Program-made: the position numbers and the translations under genes
The notes under the pieces: model-generated
Told to the model about the DNA's origin: nothing
Databases searched by the model: none
The model's input: the letters and a program-made list of their open reading frames with translations, nothing else
Source of the DNA: Lacipirellula limnantheis
GTDB lineage: Bacteria > Planctomycetota > Planctomycetia > Pirellulales > Lacipirellulaceae
Reading direction: 5' to 3'
Assembly (NCBI RefSeq): GCF_007746075.1
Contig: NZ_CP036339.1
Location: 4,493,786-4,557,785, forward strand
Length of the DNA: 64,000 nucleotides
Part shown: positions 25,320-33,384 of the stretch, piece after piece
Layout: each line of letters begins with the position of its first letter
Numbering within the stretch: position 1 is the stretch's first letter

Positions 25320-25682
25320 TTATTTTGCCAGGAGCTTCTCGCAAGTCCGCTTCTCGTCGCCGCTACTGTGGGTGACGAACGCTTTCAGGATGGCGATTCG
25401 CTCTGCGTTCGTGTAGAACGCCAGACCACGTCCAGGGGGGCGAGGAGGAAGCCCCGCGAGCTTCGCATACTTGGCGATTGTTCTAGTCTCTACGCCAACT
25501 TCAGCGGCGATGTCTTTCGGTAGGTGCCGCCCACCGACGACAACCGCCGGCGGCTTCGGCCACATCGACGAGATGTCAGTCCACCGCTGGTCTGCCTCAT
25601 TAGGGGCGCCGCCGGCAATGATGGTTGTCGGAAAGAACACGACACGCGGGATCGCGGTCGCCTTCGGCTTCTTCTTCGCCAT
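25320..25682 (-). CDS. HTH protein at the right end of the element
   Basis: 120 residues. The segment LPKDIAAEVGVETRTIAKYAKLAGLP is a helix-turn-helix; the C-terminal half is followed by a second helical segment that may be a dimerisation part. A very good GGAGG site stands six bases before the ATG. It is the first gene of the element counted from attR and is a candidate for the regulator that binds the palindromes at 17458 and 17700. The gap 25141-25319 shows no gene. Confidence 0.68.
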   Translation of the reverse strand: MAKKKPKATAIPRVVFFPTTIIAGGAPNEADQRWTDISSMWPKPPAVVVGGRHLPKDIAAEVGVETRTIAKYAKLAGLPPRPPGRGLAFYTNAERIAILKAFVTHSSGDEKRTCEKLLAK

Positions 25683-25903
25683 TAGAACCTCCAGTGTTCC
25701 AACCCGCCCCGAGCCGCCGTCACTGGAGGATGACGAGCGGCAGGGGCGACGCGGGTAATTAGTCCGCTGGCTGGATGCTGCTACCTAAACTGCTACTTGA
25801 ACCGCAATCGGCTCGTGAATCATCGACTGCATTCTATGCAATTAACTCCCGACCGTGTAGCCACTCCGAAGTCTGTTCGCATCCTGTTAAAAAGGATTCG
25901 TAA

Positions 25904-25960
25904 GACTCAAAATCCAGTGCCCGCAAGGGCGTGCCGGTTCAAGTCCGGCCTCCGGTACTT
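25904..25960 (+). repeat. attachment site, right (attR)
   Basis: 57 bases identical to 14776-14832. It carries the 3' half of tRNA-Leu without the 5' half, hence the remnant of the original target. CGTAAG just before it and CTTACG 15 bases after it form an inverted pair; GACTTACG also recurs just inside the left end. Confidence 0.93.
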
Positions 25961-26338
25961 CTTATCTAGCAAGGACTTACGGGATTCTCCCGAGTCGGCG
26001 TTAGATCCGTTCGGGTCAATGACTACGCCCGCGCTTACGCCCGTAACCTAGCTAGAATATGAGCCCGAAGCAGAAACCTACGAAGCCATGTGCTTCTTTT
26101 CCGCTACATGCCCATTCGGTGAGCCAGTGGGCCAAAATATCCGAGGCACGAACTACTACTTTGGCGCTTGGTCAGACCTAGCGGTGCGCTTGAAGAGTAC
26201 CTCGGCTCCAGTTCCACCGAGAACCGAAACGTCTCGTCGCTGATAGCTAAGCAAAGCCCCCCTTGCTCTTCAGGGGAGGGCAGGGCGGCCGCCAGCGCCA
26301 GAGCGAACGCCCCGGCGCTGGCAGCCCTCCCGCGCGCT
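25961..26338. other. gene-free region after the element
   Basis: No coding sequence is supported here. The left part is ordinary mid-GC sequence that followed the tRNA-Leu before insertion. The right part holds the hairpin described at 26273-26331, which is placed to end the minus-strand sigma-like gene. Confidence 0.5.
26273..26331 (-). terminator. long hairpin after the sigma-like gene
   Basis: Two stems in line, GGGAGGGC with GCCCTCCC and GCCAGCGCC with GGCGCTGGC, separated on one side by a nine-base bulge. It lies eight bases past the stop of the minus-strand gene. No U run follows, so the terminator call is tentative. Confidence 0.5.
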
Positions 26339-26941
26339 CTAGCACGGACTCGGAGCCGCATCTCCCACGAACAACCGCCAGCTGTCGTGCAGCTCGCGCC
26401 GCAGCTGGCTGACTCGTCCGGCGGTCAGCCGACAGAGCTCCGCGACGGCGCTCGTCCGTTCCCCCTGCGCCAGCGCGTGGACCACGCGCTGATCACGACG
26501 GGAGAGCGAACCGTACCACTGGCTGAAGTCAATCCGCAGCGCCGCCATCTCCGCGGGACTTGCCCGTCGGTAGTCGCTAATGGACTGGGCGATCGAGTCG
26601 ATCGGTTCGGTGCGACAGCCGCGCAGCCGGCATTTCACCGAGCCGACGTCCGCCGCATTGTCACGGCTTCCGGTCAAGCGCCCGGATCGATAGCGCCGCA
26701 CGCCGTAACGGGCCAACGGCGTGGCGTAGCCGAGCTTCGCTCGCCCCGCCTGCGCCAGCCCGGCATAGGCGACCGCAGCCGAAGCGATGACCGTTTGGAT
26801 CGCCTCTTCGCGTTCTTCGGGGGCCAGTTCACGGAAGGCGATTCGTGCGTAGCGCCGGATCGTGGGCAGCATCTGGACGAACGAGGCTTGCCAGGGGAGG
26901 GGAGGGGCGTCATCAGCAACGACGATTGCTGAGCAGTTCAT
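26339..26941 (-). CDS. sigma-70 family-like protein
   Basis: 200 residues. The N-terminal part has a region-2-like helical block (MLPTIRRYARIAFRELAPEE), and the C-terminal part a region-4 HTH (SRRDQRVVHALAQGERTSAVAELCR, then LTAGRVSQLRRELHDSW). The middle has a CRLRGC pair unusual for sigma factors. Proteins like this are common in planctomycetes, but they are divergent and may not all direct RNA polymerase. ATG at 26939-26941 has AAGGAA at good distance. The leader is highly structured (see 26965-27017). Confidence 0.7.
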   Translation of the reverse strand: MNCSAIVVADDAPPLPWQASFVQMLPTIRRYARIAFRELAPEEREEAIQTVIASAAVAYAGLAQAGRAKLGYATPLARYGVRRYRSGRLTGSRDNAADVGSVKCRLRGCRTEPIDSIAQSISDYRRASPAEMAALRIDFSQWYGSLSRRDQRVVHALAQGERTSAVAELCRLTAGRVSQLRRELHDSWRLFVGDAAPSPC

Positions 26942-26964
26942 GGGACGTTCCTTTCCAAAGGGAC

Positions 26965-27017
26965 CGCCCCTGTCGAGGGCGGTCGTGTGAGGTACACAAC
27001 CGCCCTCGCGACAGGCG
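26965..27017 (-). promoter_or_regulatory. structured leader hairpin of the sigma-like gene
   Basis: Arms 26965-26988 and 26994-27017 pair along 24 positions with few mismatches and a five-base loop. Next to it, CCTTT-GG-AAAGG (about 26950-26961) forms a second small hairpin that contains the AAAGG of the ribosome site. On the minus-strand RNA this gives a stem followed by a hidden ribosome site, a layout fit for translational control. Confidence 0.55.
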
Positions 27018-27508
27018 AGAGCTCAAAAAGACGGTAAGCAAGCTAGGCAATCGTGAGCGACCAGATGCCTTGAAAGTCAGCATGCGAGAAGCAGGCGAGG
27101 AGCGTCCTGCTTGAAGGTCCGCAGCTCTGAGTCGCGTCGAACCGACCATCCTCGCCGTCGGTGTCAGATGCCACGCGCCGGGGCGTACGCACCGCAGCAA
27201 GTCGACAGAGATGTCGAGCGGAGGCCGATGAAGACCTTTACCGTCGCAAGCAGTGTTAACCGATGAGCTGCAATGATTCTTGCCACGTTTTTGCCGCCAA
27301 TTTAGTGGCCACGATTCTCGCCTCCTTGTCGCCCTGTCGCGTCGCCCATCTCGCGAAAACGTCACTCGAACTTCTTATCCTGCCAGCCCTTATGCTATCT
27401 GTCGCCAAGAACGGGGCGCGCGACAGTAGGCGACACGAGGCAGCACTTCTGGCGAAAGCATGCCCCGCGGCGGAACTCGCCAGCAACGCCCGCCCGCCAG
27501 CCTGGCGA
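27018..27508. other. gene-free region
   Basis: About 490 bases without a credible gene on either strand: frames are short or have the Arg/Ser/Pro composition of antisense reading. The promoter of the sigma-like gene should lie at its left end. Nothing else is recognised. Confidence 0.5.
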
Positions 27509-28513
27509 CTACTTCCCGTCGCCCTGCAAATGCTTGTCGAGGAACTCCTCAATCTTCGCCAGGCAGTGGCGATTGACGTTCGCTTCAAGGTCCATCGTGT
27601 GGGGCCACCCCTCGACGCGGTCGTACTCGTGCGGCACGCCCGCCGCCTTGAGCTTGTCGACCAGCAGCTCGGCCTGGGAGATCGGCACCACCGTGTCGAT
27701 CGACCCGTGCAAGATCAGCGTCGGCGGGTCGTCGGCAGAGACATGCGTGATCGGCGAGGCCTGGGCATAGAGGTCGGGGTCGTCGGCGTACGACTCGCCG
27801 CCGAGGAACTTGACGACAACGTCGTTGTCGCGGGCGAAATCGGTGGTCAGGTCGGTCGGGCCGTAGAGATTGACCACGGCCTGAATGCGGCTGCTCACTT
27901 CGGGATGGCCGCCGGTTCCTTCGAGCTCCGGCTGGTCGGTGACGTAGCCCGCCATCATCGAGAGATGCCCGCCGGCCGAGCCCCCTGCCATAGCGATCCG
28001 GTTCGGGTCGACGTGCAGCCGCTGGGCGTTGGCCCGCAGCCAGCGCACGGCGCACTTCACGTCCTGCACGGCGGCCGGGAAGGGCGCCACATCGCTCAGG
28101 CGATACGAGACGGTGGCGACGACGTAGCCCTGCTCGGCAAGCTTGACGCAATAGTAGTGATAAATCTCGCGGTTGCCTCCCTTCCAGGCGCCCCCGTGAA
28201 CGAAAATGATCGCCGGGTGGAGCGCGGCGTCCGACTTGCCCTCGTCCGCCGGCTGGTAGAGGTCGAGCTTGAGCGCGACGTCCCCCCCCTTGCCGTATTC
28301 GATGCCTTTTTCCACTTTGACCGCTGCCGGAACGGGCAGATTGACGTCGATCGTCTTCAGTAAGCCGGCGAAGAACGCGGCTTTGATCGCCGTCTCGCTG
28401 CTGTATCCGGCCGGGGCAGGGGGGACCTCGGCGCGCACGCGTGCGGCATGGAGGACGGCGAACAGCGCGACCAACGACAAAATCTGCAGCCCGTGGCGTT
28501 TCCCAATATTCAT
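27509..28513 (-). CDS. secreted alpha/beta hydrolase (esterase/lipase-like)
   Basis: 334 residues. A signal peptide of about 28 residues (FAVLHAARVRAE) is followed by an alpha/beta-hydrolase fold: oxyanion box HGGAWKGG from 106, nucleophile Ser179 in GGSAGGH, and a late HG-x-DTVVP strand with the acid and a final His in WPHTMD. This is the BD-FAE/carboxylesterase type, which removes acyl groups from sugars or small esters. It lies 42 bases after the sialidase-like gene on the same strand, so both may form an operon for glycan removal. Confidence 0.9.
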   Translation of the reverse strand: MNIGKRHGLQILSLVALFAVLHAARVRAEVPPAPAGYSSETAIKAAFFAGLLKTIDVNLPVPAAVKVEKGIEYGKGGDVALKLDLYQPADEGKSDAALHPAIIFVHGGAWKGGNREIYHYYCVKLAEQGYVVATVSYRLSDVAPFPAAVQDVKCAVRWLRANAQRLHVDPNRIAMAGGSAGGHLSMMAGYVTDQPELEGTGGHPEVSSRIQAVVNLYGPTDLTTDFARDNDVVVKFLGGESYADDPDLYAQASPITHVSADDPPTLILHGSIDTVVPISQAELLVDKLKAAGVPHEYDRVEGWPHTMDLEANVNRHCLAKIEEFLDKHLQGDGK

Positions 28514-28555
28514 CCGAGTAACTCCGCTGATTTCGTTCCAGAGGGTTCGCTGCGT

Positions 28556-29725
28556 TTACTTCGCCGCGGCGCCTGCCTGCACCCACGCCTCGTTGAACGC
28601 GGCATGCTTCATGCTCTCGCCGCCGTCGACAGAGTAGCTGTAGACGGCATGGAGCGTTCCATCCTTGCCTTGAATGATGGCCGGATAGTGAAATGAACCC
28701 TCTGGCTCCTCTTCAAGATACCGCTTCCACTTCCACGTCTGGCCTTCGTCGTCGGAGATCGAGACGGCCAGCCGATTTCGCCCCGTCACGCCGTCGTTGT
28801 AGATCAGCGCCCAGTGGCCGTTGGCCAGCCGCACGGCGTCGAGGCCCGAACCAGGATTGGCGAGCTCCATCCCCGTGACCGGTCCCCAGGTGAGGCCGTC
28901 GTCCTTCGAGACCGAGGTCTGGATCCGATTCTCGATGCCGTTGTCCCGCATATAGGCGACCAGCTCGCCGTTGTCGCGCCGCACGACGGCCGGCTGAATG
29001 GCTCCGAAGCCCAACAGCGGCTCGCTGGCGTACCAGGTTTTGCCGTCATCGTCGCTGATCGCCATGATCGACAGCGAGTAGGTGTCGCTGTAGAGCGGCA
29101 AAAGGATCCGGCCGCTGGGGAGCACCGTCGGCTTGCAACGCGGCTGCCAACCGAGCCGCTGATAGAGTTTTTCGGCGACTTTCTTGCGGCCTTCGGCGAT
29201 TTCCGCCCGCAGGTCGTCCGTCAGCAGGAGCTTGTACTTTTCCACGAGCTTGTCGAGCTCGGCATTGGCCGCCGGCGCGAAGTCGGCGGGCTTCAACAGC
29301 ACCAACGACTCCCCCTCCCACTTCGGCGAGCCGTCGGAATCGTAATCGGTGCTCGTCCGCTGCTTCGTGATGCACGATTCCCACGAGTTGGCGATGACCA
29401 GCGGCCAGAACAAATGGAGCCGGCCGTCGGCGTCGATCATCATGCATGTATTGCAGTCGGGAAAGCCGGGCGTGTCGGCCATGAGGAACGGCTCGCTCCA
29501 CGTCTCCGACCCGCTGCGACGACGCGCGCCGTAAACGGCGACGTCGTCCGAGCTTCGCTCCCCCTCGCCCCGATACCATGAAACGATCAGGTCGCCGTTC
29601 GGCGCCTCGACGACTCCGGACGCGTGGTTGTGCTGGTTATTCAGCGGAAAGATCAGTTCGGCCGAGTGCCGGGGACTTGCCTCGCCAGCGAGTAACGCCA
29701 ACGACAAGCACAAGGTCAGGTTCAT
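28556..29725 (-). CDS. exo-alpha-sialidase-like BNR protein
   Basis: 389 residues, signal peptide about 1-16 (LCLSLALLAGEA). The fold is a six-bladed neuraminidase-like propeller with several Asp-box-like turns (SDDEGQTWKW, SKDDGLTWG, SDDDGKTWY) and an early HNHASGVVEAPNGDLIVSWYRG strand typical of BNR_2 proteins. True sialic-acid cleavage is not proven; planctomycete members act on various glycans. ATG at 29723-29725 has a GAGGA site. First gene of a two-gene unit with the esterase. Confidence 0.85.
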   Translation of the reverse strand: MNLTLCLSLALLAGEASPRHSAELIFPLNNQHNHASGVVEAPNGDLIVSWYRGEGERSSDDVAVYGARRRSGSETWSEPFLMADTPGFPDCNTCMMIDADGRLHLFWPLVIANSWESCITKQRTSTDYDSDGSPKWEGESLVLLKPADFAPAANAELDKLVEKYKLLLTDDLRAEIAEGRKKVAEKLYQRLGWQPRCKPTVLPSGRILLPLYSDTYSLSIMAISDDDGKTWYASEPLLGFGAIQPAVVRRDNGELVAYMRDNGIENRIQTSVSKDDGLTWGPVTGMELANPGSGLDAVRLANGHWALIYNDGVTGRNRLAVSISDDEGQTWKWKRYLEEEPEGSFHYPAIIQGKDGTLHAVYSYSVDGGESMKHAAFNEAWVQAGAAAK

Positions 29726-30053
29726 CTAAGGTCCTCGATCAACAGCGGTAAGACAAGGAAAAAGACAAGGCGCCAGCTCGTACCGGCGCTGCCGCCCGCG
29801 CACTCGATGTACCGGCGCCGTACCGCTCGTTTCGTTCGCGGAAACGACTTGGGCAGCATGCGCCGGCTGCTTTAGCGTAATCCCGACCTGCGACCTGCGA
29901 CAAGTCGCACCCAGCGTAAAACTCCCCCAGGCGCTCCCGCGGCGCCGGTTCGTGTTACACTAGAACCGCGGCGACGCGGCCTGACCGCCCGCGCCTCATC
30001 TCAAGTCTCGTCAGAGATCGATCTTCCTAGGCTGCGAGAAGTAGGAGTCTTGC
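29726..30053. other. divergent promoter region
   Basis: 328 bases between divergently oriented genes. Short GC-rich inverted repeats occur (GTACCGGCGC repeated near 29780 and 29810). A GTGTTACACTAGAAC stretch at about 29953 is a possible -10 like sequence for the ligase gene. No gene. Confidence 0.4.
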
Positions 30054-31760
30054 ATGGCGACCGCTCTGTCTGCCGCTACGGCAGTTGAACGACCGTTGGC
30101 TGGGGTGCTATTCGACCACGCGGGGGCGACTCCCGACGTCGCCGCGGTGTTTCTCCCCGGCGACACCGCGGTGCGCCAGATCACCTGGCGGGAGATCGCC
30201 AGCGACGTGACGCGAATGGCGGGCCTGCTCGCCCGCCATGGCGTCGTGCCGGGCGATCGCATCGTCCTTTGGAGCGATAATCGCTACGAATGGATCGTCG
30301 CCGACCTGGCCATGCAGCTCGTTGGGGCGATCAACGTTCCGCTCCACGATTCGCTGCCGGCGCCAGCTGCCGCGGCCCAGATCGCCCACTCGGAACCCCG
30401 CTTGGCCATCATCGTCAAGGAAGGGCTCGCTGACGATCTTCAACGGCAGGCGCCGAGCCTGCTGAATTCCGACGCCATCCTGCTGATCGAAGCCGGCAGC
30501 GCTGCGCCGGCTCTGCTCGAACGCCTCGCGGACGTTGACGACGATGCCGCTCGGCAGGTGATCGAGCAGCGGTTGGCGGCGTTCGATCCCGACTCGATCG
30601 CCACCATTCTCTACTCTTCCGGTACCAGCGGCGAACCGAAGGCCGTCGCCCTGACTCACGCGAACATCAGCTCGAACGCCTACGCCGTCATCGATGGTCT
30701 GTCGGAACCCTCCAGCGAGCGGAGGATGAACTTTCTGCCCTTCAGCCACATCTATGCGCGAACTTGCGATCTCTACGCCTGGCTAGTCGGCGGATCGCAA
30801 ATTGTGCTTGCCCGCAGCCGCGATACCGTCATCGCCGACTGCGGACGGACCCAGCCGACGCTGATTAACGGCGTTCCCTATTTTTATCAGCGTGTCAGCC
30901 AAAAGGTTGCCGAGGCCGAGGCGGCAGGCGCTGCGGTGACGCTGCCGCAATTGTTCGGCGGCAACTTGCGGGCCTGCATCTGCGGCGGCGCGGCGCTGCC
31001 CGCGTCGACGTTCGACTTCTACCACGCCCGCGGACTGCTCATGCTCCCTGGCTATGGCCTGACGGAGTCTTCGCCCGTCATCGCGATGTCGTCGCCGGAC
31101 GAATTCCGCCGCGGCACGGTCGGCAAGGCAATCCCCGGCATCGAAGTCCGCATTGCCGAAGACGGCGAATTGCTGACGCGGGGCCCGCACGTGATGAAGG
31201 AGTACTGGAAGGATCCCGAGCTGTCTCAACAAACGATTCGCGATGGTTGGCTCTATACCGGCGACATGGGCGCGATCGACGCCGACGGATACATTTCCAT
31301 CACTGGACGGAAAAAGGAACTCATTGCGCTTTCCACGGGCAAGAAGGCCGTGCCGACGCATATCGAAGGCGTACTCAGTCGCGAACCGCTGATCTTCCAG
31401 GCAATGGTGGTCGGCGACAATCAGCCGTATCTGGCGGCCGTGGTCGTTCCCGATTTCGATCTGCTGGCCAAGTGGGCCGCGGCCCAAGGCATTGCCGCGG
31501 CCTCGCCGGCAGATCTGATCGAGTCGCCCGCAGTCGTCGAGTTGTACCGCGAACGAATTCGCTCTCTACTCGAATCGTTGCCCCCGTACGAGCGCGTCAA
31601 ACGATTCCGGCTGCTGCACGAACCGTTCACCGTCGCCGAGGGGCTGCTCACGCCGAAGCTAAGTTTGCGCCGCTCGATGATCCAGCAGCGGCACCAACCA
31701 GGGATCGCCGCCCTGTATGCTGGCGGCGGCGTTAACATCGACTATGGCGAGCGCAGCTAA
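30054..31760 (+). CDS. AMP-dependent synthetase/ligase, long-chain acyl-CoA synthetase-like
   Basis: 568 residues. Adenylate-forming enzyme that activates a carboxylic acid with ATP and joins it to CoA. The P-loop YSSGTSGEPKAV lies near 186-197; PGYGLTESSPV and YTGDMGAIDADGYISITGRKKE are the following family motifs. No signal peptide. The AGGAG site eight bases before the ATG supports the start. The PqaA-like gene follows on the same strand after 74 bases. Fatty acid specificity is the likeliest by similarity to FadD15/FAA-type enzymes. Confidence 0.9.
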   Translation: MATALSAATAVERPLAGVLFDHAGATPDVAAVFLPGDTAVRQITWREIASDVTRMAGLLARHGVVPGDRIVLWSDNRYEWIVADLAMQLVGAINVPLHDSLPAPAAAAQIAHSEPRLAIIVKEGLADDLQRQAPSLLNSDAILLIEAGSAAPALLERLADVDDDAARQVIEQRLAAFDPDSIATILYSSGTSGEPKAVALTHANISSNAYAVIDGLSEPSSERRMNFLPFSHIYARTCDLYAWLVGGSQIVLARSRDTVIADCGRTQPTLINGVPYFYQRVSQKVAEAEAAGAAVTLPQLFGGNLRACICGGAALPASTFDFYHARGLLMLPGYGLTESSPVIAMSSPDEFRRGTVGKAIPGIEVRIAEDGELLTRGPHVMKEYWKDPELSQQTIRDGWLYTGDMGAIDADGYISITGRKKELIALSTGKKAVPTHIEGVLSREPLIFQAMVVGDNQPYLAAVVVPDFDLLAKWAAAQGIAAASPADLIESPAVVELYRERIRSLLESLPPYERVKRFRLLHEPFTVAEGLLTPKLSLRRSMIQQRHQPGIAALYAGGGVNIDYGERS

Positions 31761-31834
31761 CCCCCCAGCCGCGGCGACCGCCTGCTTGCCCATCCAACCT
31801 TTCAAACTCAACATCCATCACTGGAGACTCGTCG

Positions 31835-33259
31835 ATGCGTTCGCTTTCCTTTTGGCTTGCTTCCCTCGCTTTGTGCGTTGCCCAGCTCGCGGAAGCGAAG
31901 GAAGCCGTCCCGGCCGCTGACGCTTCGCCTCTGGTCGCCTACGTGCAGAAACCCGATCCCAACTACAAGTGGGAGGTCGTCAAAACCGTTAACAGTCCCA
32001 ATGCGGAGACGACGGTCATCAAACTTACCTCCCAAGCATGGCGGGGAACGCCTGAGGTCGATCGCGCCGTTTGGGAACATTATCTCGTCGTCGTTAAGCC
32101 GACGGAACTGAAAACAGACAAGGCTTTTCTCATCGTCGCCGGCGGCGCCAATGATCGGCCCGCGCCAGACGATTCCAACATGATCGTCAAGACGATCGCC
32201 GAAACCACCGGCAGCATCGTGGCCGAGCTTCGCATGGTGCCGAATCAGCCATTAACTTTCGACGGCGACGGCAAGCCGCGGAAAGAAGACGACCTCATTG
32301 GCTACGGCTGGGCGAAATTCCTCGAAACGGGCGATGCGACGTGGCTCCCCCGGCTCCCGATGGTCAAGAGCGTGGCCAGCGCGATGGATTGCCTGCAAGA
32401 GTGGTCGGCGCAGCAAGGCGCCGAAATCAAAAAGTTCGTCGTTGCCGGCGCTTCGAAGCGCGGCTGGACCACTTGGATGATCGGCGCTTCCGATCCTCGG
32501 GTCGAGGCGATCATTCCGATTGTCATCGACGTGGTCAATTGCGAGAAGACCATGCAGCATCATGCCGCGGTGTATGGCTTCTGGGCGACTGCCGTGGGCA
32601 ACTACTACCAGCACAAGATCTTGCAGCGGCCCACCCACCCGCGGATGCGCGAGCTCTACGCGATTGAAGATCCTTATTTTTACCTCGACCAGTTGACGAT
32701 GCCGAAATACATCGTCAACGGCAGCGGGGACCAGTTCTTCTGCCCCGACTCTTCGCAGTTTTACTTCGACGACCTTCAGGGCGAGAAGCATCTGCGTTAT
32801 GTGCCGAACACCGATCACGGCGTCGACAGCAGCATCGACGCCGTGACGAGCATGGTGGCGTTCTACCAGATGATTATCGCCGGCAAGCCGCGGCCGGAAA
32901 TCGACTGGACGTTCGCTGAGGATGGCACGATCCGCGTCACCTCTGACACTCCGCCCAAGTCGGTCACCCTGTGGCAGGCCGCCAATCCCAACGCCCGCGA
33001 CTTCCGTTTGGAAACTATCGGCAAAGCGTATCAAAGCACGCCCCTGAAGGCAGAGGCGGATGGTTCGTACGTCGCCAAAGTCGCGACGCCCGAGAAGGGT
33101 TGGACCGCGTCATTCGTCGAACTAGAGTTCGACTCCGGAGGCGCGTTCCCCTTCAAGGTCTCGACCAGCGTCGAGGTCCTGCCGAAGCAGCGGCCCTTCG
33201 AAGGGATAAACCTGGCCGAGGTTCCCTACGAGCCTAACCTAAGGAAGGAAGGCAAGTAG
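31835..33259 (+). CDS. PhoPQ-activated pathogenicity-related (PqaA-like) protein, copy 1
   Basis: 474 residues with a signal peptide of about 22 residues (LASLALCVAQLAEA). It belongs to the PqaA family: an alpha/beta-hydrolase-like core with GASKRGWTTWM as nucleophile elbow and VNGSGDQFFCPDSS, then NTDHG as late acid and His. The family was named for a Salmonella gene, but here it is simply an exported hydrolase-like protein; a carboxylester or peptide substrate is unknown. It is convergent with a paralogue, tail to tail across a hairpin. Confidence 0.88.
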   Translation: MRSLSFWLASLALCVAQLAEAKEAVPAADASPLVAYVQKPDPNYKWEVVKTVNSPNAETTVIKLTSQAWRGTPEVDRAVWEHYLVVVKPTELKTDKAFLIVAGGANDRPAPDDSNMIVKTIAETTGSIVAELRMVPNQPLTFDGDGKPRKEDDLIGYGWAKFLETGDATWLPRLPMVKSVASAMDCLQEWSAQQGAEIKKFVVAGASKRGWTTWMIGASDPRVEAIIPIVIDVVNCEKTMQHHAAVYGFWATAVGNYYQHKILQRPTHPRMRELYAIEDPYFYLDQLTMPKYIVNGSGDQFFCPDSSQFYFDDLQGEKHLRYVPNTDHGVDSSIDAVTSMVAFYQMIIAGKPRPEIDWTFAEDGTIRVTSDTPPKSVTLWQAANPNARDFRLETIGKAYQSTPLKAEADGSYVAKVATPEKGWTASFVELEFDSGGAFPFKVSTSVEVLPKQRPFEGINLAEVPYEPNLRKEGK

Positions 33260-33338
33260 TCGCCGTGGCATTCCGGTCCCTGGCTCCGTAAAGGAGTCGT
33301 TTTCCACATCGGTAGACGTCTTCCCAAGTAACGCGACC

Positions 33339-33357
33339 CCCCCGGCGGAGCCGGGGG
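33339..33357. terminator. hairpin between convergent PqaA genes
   Basis: Perfect stem CCCCCGGC / GCCGGGGG with a GGA loop. It lies between two converging stops and may work in both directions, although no U run follows. Confidence 0.55.
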
Positions 33358-33384
33358 TTGCAGACGCTGCACTGAGAACTGTCT

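Larger units (their letters stand above)
14776..25960 (-). mobile_element. integrated element in tRNA-Leu, phage-derived or satellite-like, about 11.1 kb
   Basis: A perfect 57-bp direct repeat (14776-14832 and 25904-25960) bounds the segment; the left copy completes the tRNA-Leu gene and the right copy is an isolated tRNA 3' half. A tyrosine recombinase lies directly inside the tRNA end. All genes run leftwards with frequent ATGA or TGATG overlaps. It carries two recombinases, a RepA-like ATPase, an iteron-like array, a tape-measure-like gene, a HELGH metalloprotease and many small proteins. I found no capsid, portal, terminase or relaxase. The borders are firm; the class of element is inference. 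Confidence 0.9.

Noticed and set aside
25904..25960. Apparent second tRNA-Leu
   Set aside because: Only the 3' half is present; the D arm and 5' acceptor strand are missing, so it is the att duplication.
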